This document shows positions 16,288 to 24,233 of a stretch of 33,072 nucleotides of DNA, piece by piece. The DNA is from Eubacterium sp. (GTDB lineage: Bacteria; Bacillota; Clostridia; Oscillospirales; Ruminococcaceae). Below the pieces are notes generated by a model. The model searched no databases. It saw only the letters and a list, made by a program, of their open reading frames with translations, and had not been told where the DNA came from. Each line of letters opens with the position of its first letter. Position 1 is the stretch's first letter. The translations under genes and the position numbers were made by a program. The stretch spans positions 1-33,072 of the forward strand of contig JAISVH010000080.1 of the NCBI GenBank assembly GCA_031271685.1, read 5' to 3'.

Positions 16288-16386
16288 CCGCGTTTATGCC
16301 ACCCGCCTATTAGGCGGTGGGTGATTTTCAATTCCCCGCTGACGCTTGTTAAAACACTGTAAGCGGCTCCGCCGCAGATGTTTGAA
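16283..16386 (+). repeat. R1 dispersed repeat, copy D
   Basis: 104 bp from TATAACCGCGTTTATG to GATGTTTGAA. The 5' hairpin is CCCGCC-tatta-GGCGGTGGG with an internal mismatch, and the 3' hairpin GCGGC-tcc-GCCGC is intact. It lies between flgK and flgL and contributes the flgK stop codon. Confidence 0.92.
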
Positions 16387-16435
16387 CGATATTTTCAGCA
16401 TTGTAAAGCTTTTAAAGTTTAAGGAGTGAATGATT

Positions 16436-17731
16436 ATGAGGATTACAGGAAATACAGTGGTTCGTCGGTATCTGTCTAACCTTCAGCGGAATTTTTCGGA
16501 AAAAAATAAAGTCGAAAACCAAATAGCCTCTAACCGCGGATACAATCGCGCCAGCCAAAACCCGATTGATGCCGCCAAAGCGCTTAAAGTACGCAAGGCG
16601 ATGGCCGAGCTTAAAACCTATGAGTATAATCTGAATACCGCTAAAGGCATCTATGAAACCGCAGAAAGCTCGGTTATGCAGGTTTCTGAGCTAATCCAGT
16701 CCACCTATGAAAAGCTTATATACGGCGCAAACGGCACACAAGGAGACACTGAGGATGAAATAATTGCCGATTCCATCAGAACCTTCGCCGATGAAATGGT
16801 GAGGCTTCTTAATACAACGGTAGCTGACAGGACGATATTTGGTGGGACCATGAACAAACAAGCGCCTTTCGAGATAAAAGGAGACACAGTTTATTATCAT
16901 GACGTGGCGGTTAACGATTTTCAGAATCCATCGTTTTTCCCAAATAGCGGAAGTTCATATACCGATATAGGCATAGGAATGTATATGGGGGAAGATGGCA
17001 GAATCGATCAACAGTCGGCTCTTCAGGTTACCTTTAATGGAGTTGAGGTAATGGGATGCGGTTTGCAGAGCAAAACTACTACCCTTAACCTTGAGGACAT
17101 GGTTGGTGGCGAATACAGCTTGGATGTATATATCGGAAACCAGAAAAAAACAATTTCTTTTTTTGGCGGTTCCGACAATGAAGACACGGCAAATATTATA
17201 AACGATGCACTGGAAGAAGCGTTGGGGGGTAGACAGGTTGAGGTAGATTTTGAAACGGGGGTATTGTTTAGCAGAATTTCTGGGGACCCGGATGTAACTA
17301 TTATGAATACGCCGCTTCTTGATGAGGAAAATGTTAATTACATCGAGTATGACCAAGCGGAGATCTCGAACGTTGCGATGGGTTTTTCTAACAATATAAT
17401 TCAGCTGACACTCGACTCCGCCAAATGTCTGGAAAGACACGACAAAACCGGAGCCGCTCAATTTGCTGACGCGCTTTTTGCCATACAGACTAATCTTTCG
17501 CTTTCAATAGCCGATATAGGTAATAAGGAAGAATTTATCGACTTTAATCTTGAACGTATTACTAACAATATTTTCAGCCTGTCAGAGCAGCAAAATGAGC
17601 TTGAAGGAACTGGCAGCGATCACCAGGCTGAAGAAATTACTATTTGGAAGGTAATGGAGTCGGTTTATAACGCATCGCTTCAGATAAGCGCTTCGGTCGT
17701 TCCAATGTCGATTTTCAACTTTATGAATTAA
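16436..17731 (+). CDS. flgL: FlgL, hook-filament junction protein 2
   Basis: FlgL sits between FlgK and flagellin. The 431-residue product opens with RITGNTVVRRYLSNLQRN and the flagellin-like NPIDAAKALKVRKAMAELKTYEYN, continues with VADRTIFGGTMNKQAPFEI (family-typical), and ends in a coiled C-terminal helix that includes LERITNNIFSLSEQQNELEG. At about 430 residues it is longer than the common ~300, owing to a central outer domain (roughly 150-320). The ATG at 16436 has AAGGAG at 9 bases; an ATG at 16430 would be only 3 bases from it. R1 copy D precedes it. Confidence 0.95.
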   Translation: MRITGNTVVRRYLSNLQRNFSEKNKVENQIASNRGYNRASQNPIDAAKALKVRKAMAELKTYEYNLNTAKGIYETAESSVMQVSELIQSTYEKLIYGANGTQGDTEDEIIADSIRTFADEMVRLLNTTVADRTIFGGTMNKQAPFEIKGDTVYYHDVAVNDFQNPSFFPNSGSSYTDIGIGMYMGEDGRIDQQSALQVTFNGVEVMGCGLQSKTTTLNLEDMVGGEYSLDVYIGNQKKTISFFGGSDNEDTANIINDALEEALGGRQVEVDFETGVLFSRISGDPDVTIMNTPLLDEENVNYIEYDQAEISNVAMGFSNNIIQLTLDSAKCLERHDKTGAAQFADALFAIQTNLSLSIADIGNKEEFIDFNLERITNNIFSLSEQQNELEGTGSDHQAEEITIWKVMESVYNASLQISASVVPMSIFNFMN

Positions 17732-17773
17732 TTAATTTTATTAATAAATATTAAAACTTTGGAGGGGTTTAAA

Positions 17774-18376
17774 ATGGATACCAATCTATTAAATATTACT
17801 ACTATTCCGATAGTAATAAAGGTAAACATTGTAAACGCGTCTCTTCAAAATCCACTTGAACCGTCGCCGATGATAAATGTTAAGACCGGCGAAGGCGGAT
17901 ACAGAATAGACGCACAGCCGGCCAAAATCAACGTTGACACATATCAGGCGCGTTCTAGCATGGGCTATGGGAATTATAACTATAATGATTTCAACAAGGC
18001 TGAGGCACAAAAAGGGATCAGTCTTGCTTATGAGGGAATTGCGAAAATTGTTAACAACGGGAATAAACTGGCGCGCGGGGCAAAAGCGAGCGAGATTGCC
18101 ATTCAAAACAAGCGTGCCGGAGCAACCATTCAAACTATCATGGAGTATCTGCCTAAAGAAGGGGCGGACATCACTTTTGATAAAGGCCAGCTCAACATTA
18201 ACTATCAGATGAGAGATGTAAATATTGACTGGGATAATCTTCAGATATCCGAATTGGAATATAACCCGGGCAAGATAGAGCTTAGCGTTGAACAGATGCC
18301 GAGGGTTGAAATAGAATATACCGGCTCTCCGATTTATGTTCCGCCTAGCGCGGATCCTAATTACGAAGGAGATTAA
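17774..18376 (+). CDS. DUF6470 (YviE-like) protein of the flagellar operon
   Basis: The 200-residue product has no recognised enzyme motif. Its position between flgL and fliW is the same as yviE in Bacillus, and its composition agrees: a beta-rich N-terminal part with repeated INVxT-type strands (MINVKTGEGGYRIDAQPAKI), a middle helical segment (KGISLAYEGIAKIVNNGNKLA), and a C-terminal part with VNIDWDNLQISELEYNPG, an ending with alternating hydrophobics and PPSADPNYEGD. GGAGGGG lies 6 bases before ATG 17774, ruling against the TTG at 17759. Its exact job in flagellar assembly is unknown. Confidence 0.8.
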   Translation: MDTNLLNITTIPIVIKVNIVNASLQNPLEPSPMINVKTGEGGYRIDAQPAKINVDTYQARSSMGYGNYNYNDFNKAEAQKGISLAYEGIAKIVNNGNKLARGAKASEIAIQNKRAGATIQTIMEYLPKEGADITFDKGQLNINYQMRDVNIDWDNLQISELEYNPGKIELSVEQMPRVEIEYTGSPIYVPPSADPNYEGD

Positions 18377-18396
18377 CTAGCAAGGGAATTGTTTAT

Positions 18397-18846
18397 ATGG
18401 TAAAGATAGAGACACGAGATTTTGGCGAAATTGAGGTAGACCCTGACAGGATTTTCAACTTTCCGGATGGGATATTTGCTTTCGAGGACACAAAGCAATT
18501 TGCTTTGATAAGTCCGCTTGGCGACGATGTTTATCCGATGTGGCTTCAGGCGACAGATTCGGTTACACCTTGTTTTATAGTTTTTGATCCTTCGCTTATC
18601 GATCAAAACTATCGCATAAGCCTTTCGGAAAGCGAACGAAAATTCCTTCAGATAGAAGACGGCACAAACATAAAGCTGCTGTCGTTGGCAAGTGTGCCCG
18701 AGGATTATCGAATGACTACGGTGAATATGAAATCGCCCATAGTCATAAACGCGGATAAACGCCTGGCCACACAAGTGATATTGCCCGATAAATATGATTT
18801 TAGGCTCCCCATATATCAAAAGATACAGGAAGTGGGGGCGGTATAA
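18397..18846 (+). CDS. fliW: FliW, flagellar assembly factor and CsrA antagonist
   Basis: FliW binds cytoplasmic flagellin and, when free, binds CsrA to relieve its block on flagellin translation. The 149-residue product has the family start IETRDFGEIEVDPDRIFNFP, then GIFAFEDTKQFALISP, PMWLQATDSVTPCFIVFDP and MTTVNMKSPIVINADKRLATQVIL, which is the standard FliW signature. AAGGGA precedes the ATG. The next gene is csrA, one base after the stop, as in Bacillus and many clostridia. Confidence 0.97.
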   Translation: MVKIETRDFGEIEVDPDRIFNFPDGIFAFEDTKQFALISPLGDDVYPMWLQATDSVTPCFIVFDPSLIDQNYRISLSESERKFLQIEDGTNIKLLSLASVPEDYRMTTVNMKSPIVINADKRLATQVILPDKYDFRLPIYQKIQEVGAV

Positions 18847-18847
18847 A

Positions 18848-19072
18848 GTGTTGGTAGTGACAAGAAAACTGGACGAAGGGATATTGATTTCCGACAACAT
18901 TGAGATAACCGTGCTTGAAATCAACAAAGAACGCGTGAAGATAGGTATTTCGGCTCCCAAAGACATCTCAATCATACGAAAAGAATTGGTCGATACACTT
19001 AGCGCAAACTGCGAAGCATCAAAGATAATACCTAAAACAGCACTGGAAGCATTTTTAAAAATGAAAAAATAA
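18848..19072 (+). CDS. csrA: CsrA, carbon storage/flagellin translation regulator
   Basis: CsrA is a dimeric RNA-binding protein that blocks ribosome sites with GGA motifs, in Firmicutes mainly that of the flagellin mRNA. The 74-residue product is full length: LVVTRKLDEGILISDNIEIT, VLEINKERVKIGISAPKDIS and a C-terminal extension with a helix. GTG at 18848 is taken as the start (giving MLVVTRKL) with GGGGGCGG about 7 bases upstream, within the 3' end of fliW. No flagellin gene follows in this window, so its main target is probably elsewhere on the chromosome. Confidence 0.97.
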   Translation: MLVVTRKLDEGILISDNIEITVLEINKERVKIGISAPKDISIIRKELVDTLSANCEASKIIPKTALEAFLKMKK

Positions 19073-19115
19073 ATGAGTTTAATATATTTTTGCACAGTAG
19101 AAAGGGAGAAACATT

Positions 19116-22061
19116 ATGGCTATTCAGGCACCAAGTTCACTAAGAATGGGCGGTTTACACTCAGGCCTTGATACCGAATCTATAGTCAGCGCCATGACAT
19201 CCGCTACTAAATTCAAAATTACAAAACAGCAGCGCAAGGTTCTTATGCTTGAGGCGCAGCAAGAGGCTTATCGCGATATTATAAAAGACGTGACCGCGTT
19301 TAAAGAAAAATATTTTGATATACTTAAAACGGATAACTGCCTTAAATCAAGGAGTCTCTTCAGCAAGTATACCACTAATACAGTGCAGTCAAACGGCGCT
19401 GCGGGCGCGCCCGCCGGGGTGACCGTGACGGCAGGCTCAGAGGCGATTGCCGGCAATTATGATTTTACTGTGCATAAGGTCGCTACTCAGACCTCTGTTA
19501 AAGGAAGTTCTCTTGACGCCAATCAAGTGCTTGACTTTTCCGGCTATATTGTCGGCGAAACTTATGCTATGAATGTCACTGTGGGCTCAAAAAACAAGGT
19601 GATTTCCTTTACTGTGGGAGCTGACGACGATGCGACCCGCGCATCTCTTAATGATGCGCTTTTGACTTTTGGAACTAAAAACGATGGATCCGGGATTGTT
19701 TCTATTGGAAGCAATAACAAAATAAATTCTTCCGATCGCTCAACTATTACCACGACAGCTCCGGTAGATTTGCTGGCGGAACAATCGTTTAACACCGATT
19801 TTAACACCGGAAGTAATTCTATTACTCTGTTTATTAACGGCGAAAGCAAAACTTTTTCTTTTACAACAGTGGAAAGCGGATATTTTGACGACGTTTTTCA
19901 AAAGGATGGGGCTGGTAATCTTGTTTATGATGACAGGGGAATCCCCAAATTCGCAGAGCTTCCTGCGTCGAGCGACCCGAATTATGCCGATTTAAAAGCT
20001 AAACAGAATAACTTTAAAGCGGTTGTTGACGACATGTATAGGCTAGATTACGATGAGCAGTATGAGCAGTGGTCAAATGATAATAATGCCGGCATCGGTT
20101 GGGGAGATATTACGTTTGATACGGCTAGTGAAGAACAAAAAAAGTTGGCGTTAGCATATGGGAAGCTGTTAAATGATAACCAGGCAAAAACCCAGTTTAA
20201 CAGTGCGGCCAATAAGGTCTATGGCAAGGAATATAACGAATATGTTAACGCTCTAAAAGAGAGCAATGAAGACGCGGTAGCGGATGATTTTGAAACATGG
20301 CTTGAAACCGACAAGGGTGTAGATATTGAGCTGTTTAAAAGCGGCGCGCTTAACGATGAGGAAACTTTCGGCAAAGAGTTTGTCAAAGCCTATGAAACTT
20401 ATTCGGCAAGGCTTAACGACGTTAGTGGAACCACAGTGCAGTCTATTAATGATATGAATCAGATAATGGCTCTCAACGGCGAACAAGACATTTTTGGCAA
20501 GGTCTATTCGGCAATTGGTGCGGATCAGGAAATGGAGAGCTTGCTGTTTGACAACACATCGCCGCTAAACGGGGTTATTTTCAAAAATAAAGATAACTTT
20601 TATGCCAACAGTGCTGAAAACTTAAGTGATGTTGTCGATGCTTTTAATAAAAATTCATTTGTCGGGCTAGAAAGTCTTGAATTTTCGGATGGCACAAAAA
20701 TCAAGTTGAACTGGGGTGGAAGTACCGCAGGCGGAGATCTTTCGGTCAGCGTTTCGGCATATGTTCCGGGAGAAGGAGGCAATCCCGATACGCCTGTTGA
20801 CTTGGCGGCCACTTCAAATTCCGGTTATAACTTTGGCCTTGGAGAAACAGATACCACCGCCAACACGATTTCGACGGCAACCACGCTGGGTGAACTTAAG
20901 ACAGGGTTATCATCATATGAGTTTTCGATAAATGGCGTTGACTTTAAATTTGATGAGAAGACTACTATAAAGCAGTTGATAAGCGAGGTAAATGCTTCTA
21001 AAGCAGGAGTCAGCATGTCTTTCTCAACGCTCGGAAATGGATTTTCGATAGCAGCTAAAGATTATGGTACGGAGGGTGTTGTTGATTTTTCTGATAATTT
21101 AAGTCAGGAGGATATAAACGGCGGCGCTATGGGTCTGCTTCAAAGATTTGGGTTTGATCCGAATCCCGTTGGCCGCAATGTTACGCAGGGCGAAAATATG
21201 GTGTTGGAAATAAACGGCGAGATGGTTGAAGTTGCCTCAAATTCCTATGAAATAGATGGCACCACTATAACAGTGGCCGGAAACACTAAACTTCCCGGAG
21301 ATGGCAGCGGACTTTCTTTTTCTAGCGAAGTTACGCGAGATTATAAGCCCGCGATAGAAGCTGTAAAATCATTTGTTGAAGATTATAATAAGCTGATTGA
21401 AAAAATATACGGGTTTACCGATGAAAAGCCTAACAGAAAGTATTATTTCCTTACCGATGATGAAAAAGCGGAAATGGAAATGAGCGAAAAGCAATCGGAA
21501 CAGTGGGATAAGGTAGCAAAGCAGGGAATGCTTTATAACGATAGCACCTTAACAGGTATGATGAGCAAAATAAGAACTCTGCTTTATACCACGGCCTCAA
21601 GCGCCGACGGCGGTTCGGTTGGACTTTTCACCATAGGGATTACCGCTGGCAGCACCAATTATATGGATCATGGTAAACTGACGATAGACGAAGGTAAATT
21701 ATTGGAATCTTTCAGAAAAGATCCTGACTCTATTATGCGCTTGTTCACCGATCCTGAAGAAGGCATGATGGTTAAGCTCGAAAAACTGTTGGATAGTTAC
21801 GTAAAGACGACTGGCGAACGCAAGGATAAGGGTCTGTTGATCCAAAAGGCAGGCACGGCAAACAGCTCTTCTACCCTCGATAACTCTATTTATGACCAAA
21901 TAAGAAAAATAAACACTATGATAGGTTCGCTTGAAGACCGATTTAAACAGCAAGAGGACAGATATTGGAAGGTTTTTTCGAATCTTGAAACCCAGATGAG
22001 CAATCTTAACAGCCAAACTAGCTCTATAAGTCAATTAATCGGAGGCATGAGCAGCAAATAA
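19116..22061 (+). CDS. fliD: FliD, filament cap protein, unusually large
   Basis: FliD caps the growing filament and guides flagellin folding. N-terminal D0 signature GLHSGLDTESIVSAMTSATK and the C-terminal FliD_C region (AVKSFVEDYNKLIEKIYGF, FLTDDEKAEMEMSEKQSEQW, LRTLLY-like segment, final coiled-coil and Gly-Met-Ser tail) are clear. At 981 residues it is far longer than the usual 400-700. The extra length lies mostly between about residues 245 and 490, a Tyr/Asp/Asn-rich, partly helical segment (for example RLDYDEQYEQWSNDNNA) with no resemblance to FliD cores that I recognise; the outward-facing D2-D3 region is where variation is normal. AAAGGGAG lies before the ATG. fliS follows 20 bases later. 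Confidence 0.95.
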   Translation: MAIQAPSSLRMGGLHSGLDTESIVSAMTSATKFKITKQQRKVLMLEAQQEAYRDIIKDVTAFKEKYFDILKTDNCLKSRSLFSKYTTNTVQSNGAAGAPAGVTVTAGSEAIAGNYDFTVHKVATQTSVKGSSLDANQVLDFSGYIVGETYAMNVTVGSKNKVISFTVGADDDATRASLNDALLTFGTKNDGSGIVSIGSNNKINSSDRSTITTTAPVDLLAEQSFNTDFNTGSNSITLFINGESKTFSFTTVESGYFDDVFQKDGAGNLVYDDRGIPKFAELPASSDPNYADLKAKQNNFKAVVDDMYRLDYDEQYEQWSNDNNAGIGWGDITFDTASEEQKKLALAYGKLLNDNQAKTQFNSAANKVYGKEYNEYVNALKESNEDAVADDFETWLETDKGVDIELFKSGALNDEETFGKEFVKAYETYSARLNDVSGTTVQSINDMNQIMALNGEQDIFGKVYSAIGADQEMESLLFDNTSPLNGVIFKNKDNFYANSAENLSDVVDAFNKNSFVGLESLEFSDGTKIKLNWGGSTAGGDLSVSVSAYVPGEGGNPDTPVDLAATSNSGYNFGLGETDTTANTISTATTLGELKTGLSSYEFSINGVDFKFDEKTTIKQLISEVNASKAGVSMSFSTLGNGFSIAAKDYGTEGVVDFSDNLSQEDINGGAMGLLQRFGFDPNPVGRNVTQGENMVLEINGEMVEVASNSYEIDGTTITVAGNTKLPGDGSGLSFSSEVTRDYKPAIEAVKSFVEDYNKLIEKIYGFTDEKPNRKYYFLTDDEKAEMEMSEKQSEQWDKVAKQGMLYNDSTLTGMMSKIRTLLYTTASSADGGSVGLFTIGITAGSTNYMDHGKLTIDEGKLLESFRKDPDSIMRLFTDPEEGMMVKLEKLLDSYVKTTGERKDKGLLIQKAGTANSSSTLDNSIYDQIRKINTMIGSLEDRFKQQEDRYWKVFSNLETQMSNLNSQTSSISQLIGGMSSK

Positions 22062-22081
22062 TAAACCGGAGGGCAACTTTT

Positions 22082-22495
22082 ATGATTAATAATCCTTATG
22101 CTGCATACAAACGTCAATCGGTCACTACCATGACTCCTGTGGAGATCGTGATAAAGCTTTATGATGAAACCGAAAGACAGTTGAACAGAGGGATACATTT
22201 TATTGGGCAAAAAGAATTTGCAGAAGCCAATAAGGCAATGACAAAATCATATGAGTGCGTTAAGGCTTTGCAGTCAGTTTTAGATATGAAGGTTCCCATG
22301 AGCGCGGACTTGGATAAGCTCTATGACTTTTTCGGACGTGAGATACTTAAAGCCAACATGAAAAAAGATGTGGCGGTTATTAACGCACTACTGCCAATGC
22401 TTGGAGAGCTGAAAGACGCTTTTACCCAAATTTCACGCATGCCCAGAGAGCAGATATTGCAACAGGAGTATGCGCAGAACCGCATGACTTATTAA
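22082..22495 (+). CDS. fliS: FliS, flagellin export chaperone
   Basis: FliS binds flagellin C-termini and prevents early polymerisation. The 137-residue helical product opens NPYAAYKRQSVTTMTPVEIVIKLYDET, the standard FliS start, and has a later AIINALLPMLGELKDAF-like helix (VAVINALLPMLGELKDAFTQ). The central segment (LQSVLDMKVPMSADLDKLYDFFGREI) matches the family. CGGAGGGC is 7 bases before the ATG. A strong intrinsic terminator starts nine bases after the stop, so fliS closes the flagellar transcript that begins near flgM. Confidence 0.96.
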   Translation: MINNPYAAYKRQSVTTMTPVEIVIKLYDETERQLNRGIHFIGQKEFAEANKAMTKSYECVKALQSVLDMKVPMSADLDKLYDFFGREILKANMKKDVAVINALLPMLGELKDAFTQISRMPREQILQQEYAQNRMTY

Positions 22496-22503
22496 ACTAT
22501 AAA

Positions 22504-22543
22504 GACAGAAGCCGCCTTATAAGCGGCTTCTGTCGGGTTTTTT
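22504..22543 (+). terminator. Intrinsic terminator after fliS
   Basis: Perfect 12-base stem GACAGAAGCCGC (22504-22515) and GCGGCTTCTGTC (22523-22534) with a 7-base loop, then GGG and six T (22538-22543). The T run merges with the TTCAAA end of R1 copy E. Confidence 0.93.
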
Positions 22544-22646
22544 CAAAAATTTGCGACTAGGCCGCTTCAGTTGTTTTAACAAGCGTTAGGTGGGGGATTG
22601 AAAATCACACCCCGCCTAAGAGGCGGGGAACATGAACACAGTTATA
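22542..22646 (-). repeat. R1 dispersed repeat, copy E (minus orientation)
   Basis: Read on the minus strand it runs TATAACTGTGTTCATG to TTTTTGAA. The 5' hairpin is the best of the set: CCCCGCC-tctta-GGCGGGG, seven perfect pairs. The 3' GC hairpin region has decayed (GCGGCCTAGTCGC). Confidence 0.88.
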
Positions 22647-22674
22647 ATCAACGCGAATCCACTTTTCAAGCTAA

Positions 22675-22804
22675 TTATAGCATTTTGATAAAACGTTTAC
22701 GTTTTTAAAAATGCTATAAACACTGAGACAAAGCTGCAGGGCGCCGTTTTAAGCGGCAAGCGTAAACATGGAATTCACTTACATGTTTACGCAATTTGTT
22801 ATAA
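22675..22804 (+). repeat. R2 multi-hairpin repeat, copy 2
   Basis: 130 bp with ends TTATAGCA and TGTTATAA. Hairpin 1: TATAGCATTTT (22676-22686) with AAAATGCTATA (22708-22718), perfect over 11 bases. A weaker GC hairpin follows near 22743-22756. Hairpin 3: CGTAAACATG (22761-22770) with CATGTTTACG (22782-22791), perfect over 10 bases. It lies 28 bases from R1 copy E. Confidence 0.85.
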
Positions 22805-22924
22805 CTATAGAAATGAGCGGCTAGATTACCATTACCCCTGCATAAAATATCAGGCAAAAAGTCATGTAGTAATTGTCGAGTGTTTGGCGCAGGAGTAATA
22901 TAATAGAATATGGCGAGGAAAAAT

Positions 22925-23410
22925 ATGATTAAAAACCTTGATTTTCTTATAATAAAACTTGATGAACTTGAGGCGTTATTTTTGAAGTATATGGAGCTAA
23001 CTAACCGTTTGAGCGGGAACGACGTTGAGGATATTGACGAGAATAATGTTCTTATTGAAAAGCGCCAAGCAATAATTGATAACATGGAACGACTAAGCCC
23101 CGAAATAGCCGAAATTATCGGGAGGCTTGACGATAAAGATAAAGCGATCGTCCAAAGCATGCTTAAAGGTGAAAATATCTTTGGAAATGTTTCAAGTGAC
23201 GAAAACTTGATTTACGCAAAGATATTAAACTTAAAATCGCTTCAGGGAGATATCCTTAAAAAGGACAAGATAAACAGCGTACGCTTTATGAATAAATATA
23301 ACGAGGTTAAAGGCGCGTTGTCAGAAATAAAAGATGATAAGAAAAAGATAGATTTTTACAATAACTCAAAAATCAATGTTAAAGGACATGAATTTAATAT
23401 TAATGGATAA
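22925..23410 (+). CDS. Small helical protein, possible FlgN/FliT-type flagellar chaperone
   Basis: The 161-residue product is predicted mostly alpha-helical with heptad-like spacing (LDELEALFLKYMELTNRL, NNVLIEKRQAIIDNMERL, LNLKSLQGDILKKDKINS). No catalytic motif is present. Size, helix content and place after fliD-fliS resemble FlgN/FliT export chaperones found at this spot in clostridia, but similarity is too weak to name it. ATG 22925 is chosen because GAGGA lies 6-7 bases before it; an in-frame ATG at 22910 overlaps that site. It is separated from fliS by a terminator and repeats, so it has its own transcript. It overlaps the following gene by 8 bases (ATGGATAA). Confidence 0.45.
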   Translation: MIKNLDFLIIKLDELEALFLKYMELTNRLSGNDVEDIDENNVLIEKRQAIIDNMERLSPEIAEIIGRLDDKDKAIVQSMLKGENIFGNVSSDENLIYAKILNLKSLQGDILKKDKINSVRFMNKYNEVKGALSEIKDDKKKIDFYNNSKINVKGHEFNING

Positions 23411-24209
23411 AATAATCGATTTTCATACCCATGCGTTTGCCGATAGTATTGCGGCGCGTGCAATGTCGGCTCTTTCTGCGACCGCAAATATTAATAAAGA
23501 AGAAATCTGCACGGACGGAACATTAGACGGCTTGAAAGCTAAGCTGCCCGACTGGGGGATAACAAATGCCGTGGTTTTGCCGATCGCGACAAAACCGGCT
23601 CAGCAGACGACCATAAACAATTGGGCGGCTGAAATAAACAACAACGGAATTTTTGCATTTGGAACAGTGCATCCCGACTCTGAAGACACGGAAAGCGAGC
23701 TTCGCCGGATAAAAAAGTTGGGTCTTTTCGGGGTTAAGCTTCATCCCGATTATCAGAATTTTTTTCTTTTTGAGGATAGAGTAAAGCCATTATTAAAAAC
23801 CTGTGAGCAATTAAAATTGCCGGTTATCATCCATATGGCTTATGATCCTGTTTCAGTGGAAGTAAGACATGCGATGCCTTGCCATTTGGCCGCTGTCAGT
23901 GGTGAATTTCCGAAACTCATATTTATCGGTGCGCATTTCGGCGGGATGTACGCCTGGGAAGAGGTGGAATATTATCTTGCGGGGCGAGATAACGTTTGGC
24001 TAGACACATCTTTTACATCCGGATATATCGATGACGGGTTGATGCTAAGTATTATAAAAAAGCACGGTTCTGACAAGATACTTTTTGGCAGCGACTGTCC
24101 GTGGTTCGATCCCGCGAGCGAAATAAAGCATATAAAATCATTAGGCCTTTCAGATAATGAGTTGGATATGATTTTTTATAAAAGCGCCGAGAAGCTGTTA
24201 AAAATTTAG
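23403..24209 (+). CDS. Amidohydrolase family protein (TIM-barrel metal hydrolase)
   Basis: The 268-residue product belongs to the amidohydrolase-2 group of metal-dependent hydrolases or decarboxylases. It shows IIDFHTH at the very start (H8 and H10, metal ligands), FGVKLHPDYQ, a VIIHMAYDP strand with the next histidine, GAHFGGMYAWEE, and the late FGSDCPWFDP motif with the metal-binding aspartate. The barrel is complete in length. The start is placed at ATG 23403, overlapping the previous stop; ATG 23388 is in frame but only one base from AAAGGA. Substrate cannot be told. Similar stand-alone proteins are frequent in clostridia. Confidence 0.85.
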   Translation: MDKIIDFHTHAFADSIAARAMSALSATANINKEEICTDGTLDGLKAKLPDWGITNAVVLPIATKPAQQTTINNWAAEINNNGIFAFGTVHPDSEDTESELRRIKKLGLFGVKLHPDYQNFFLFEDRVKPLLKTCEQLKLPVIIHMAYDPVSVEVRHAMPCHLAAVSGEFPKLIFIGAHFGGMYAWEEVEYYLAGRDNVWLDTSFTSGYIDDGLMLSIIKKHGSDKILFGSDCPWFDPASEIKHIKSLGLSDNELDMIFYKSAEKLLKI

Positions 24210-24233
24210 CTTTTTCAGATTTTTTACTTGGTT

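Larger units (their letters stand above)
22496..22924. other. Gene-free region between fliS and the next gene
   Basis: About 430 bases holding the fliS terminator, R1 copy E, R2 copy 2, and about 100 further bases (22806-22904) that end with a TATAAT at 22899-22904; a TTGTCG at 22873 is 20 bases away, too far for a good -35. Nothing else was recognised. Confidence 0.7.

Noticed and set aside
16955-17461. Long open frame on the strand opposite flgL
   Set aside because: It is antisense to a clear gene, has no ribosome site or family resemblance, and follows from codon bias of flgL. The same holds for other opposite-strand frames, for example those within asp23, fliW and flgK.
22873-22904. Promoter for the small helical protein gene at 22925
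   Set aside because: TATAAT is good, but the nearest -35-like TTGTCG is 20 bases away; left as a possible -10 only.
24191-24215. Intrinsic terminator after the amidohydrolase
   Set aside because: AAGCT/AGCTT stem has only five pairs, overlaps the stop codon and has a broken T tract; too weak to list.
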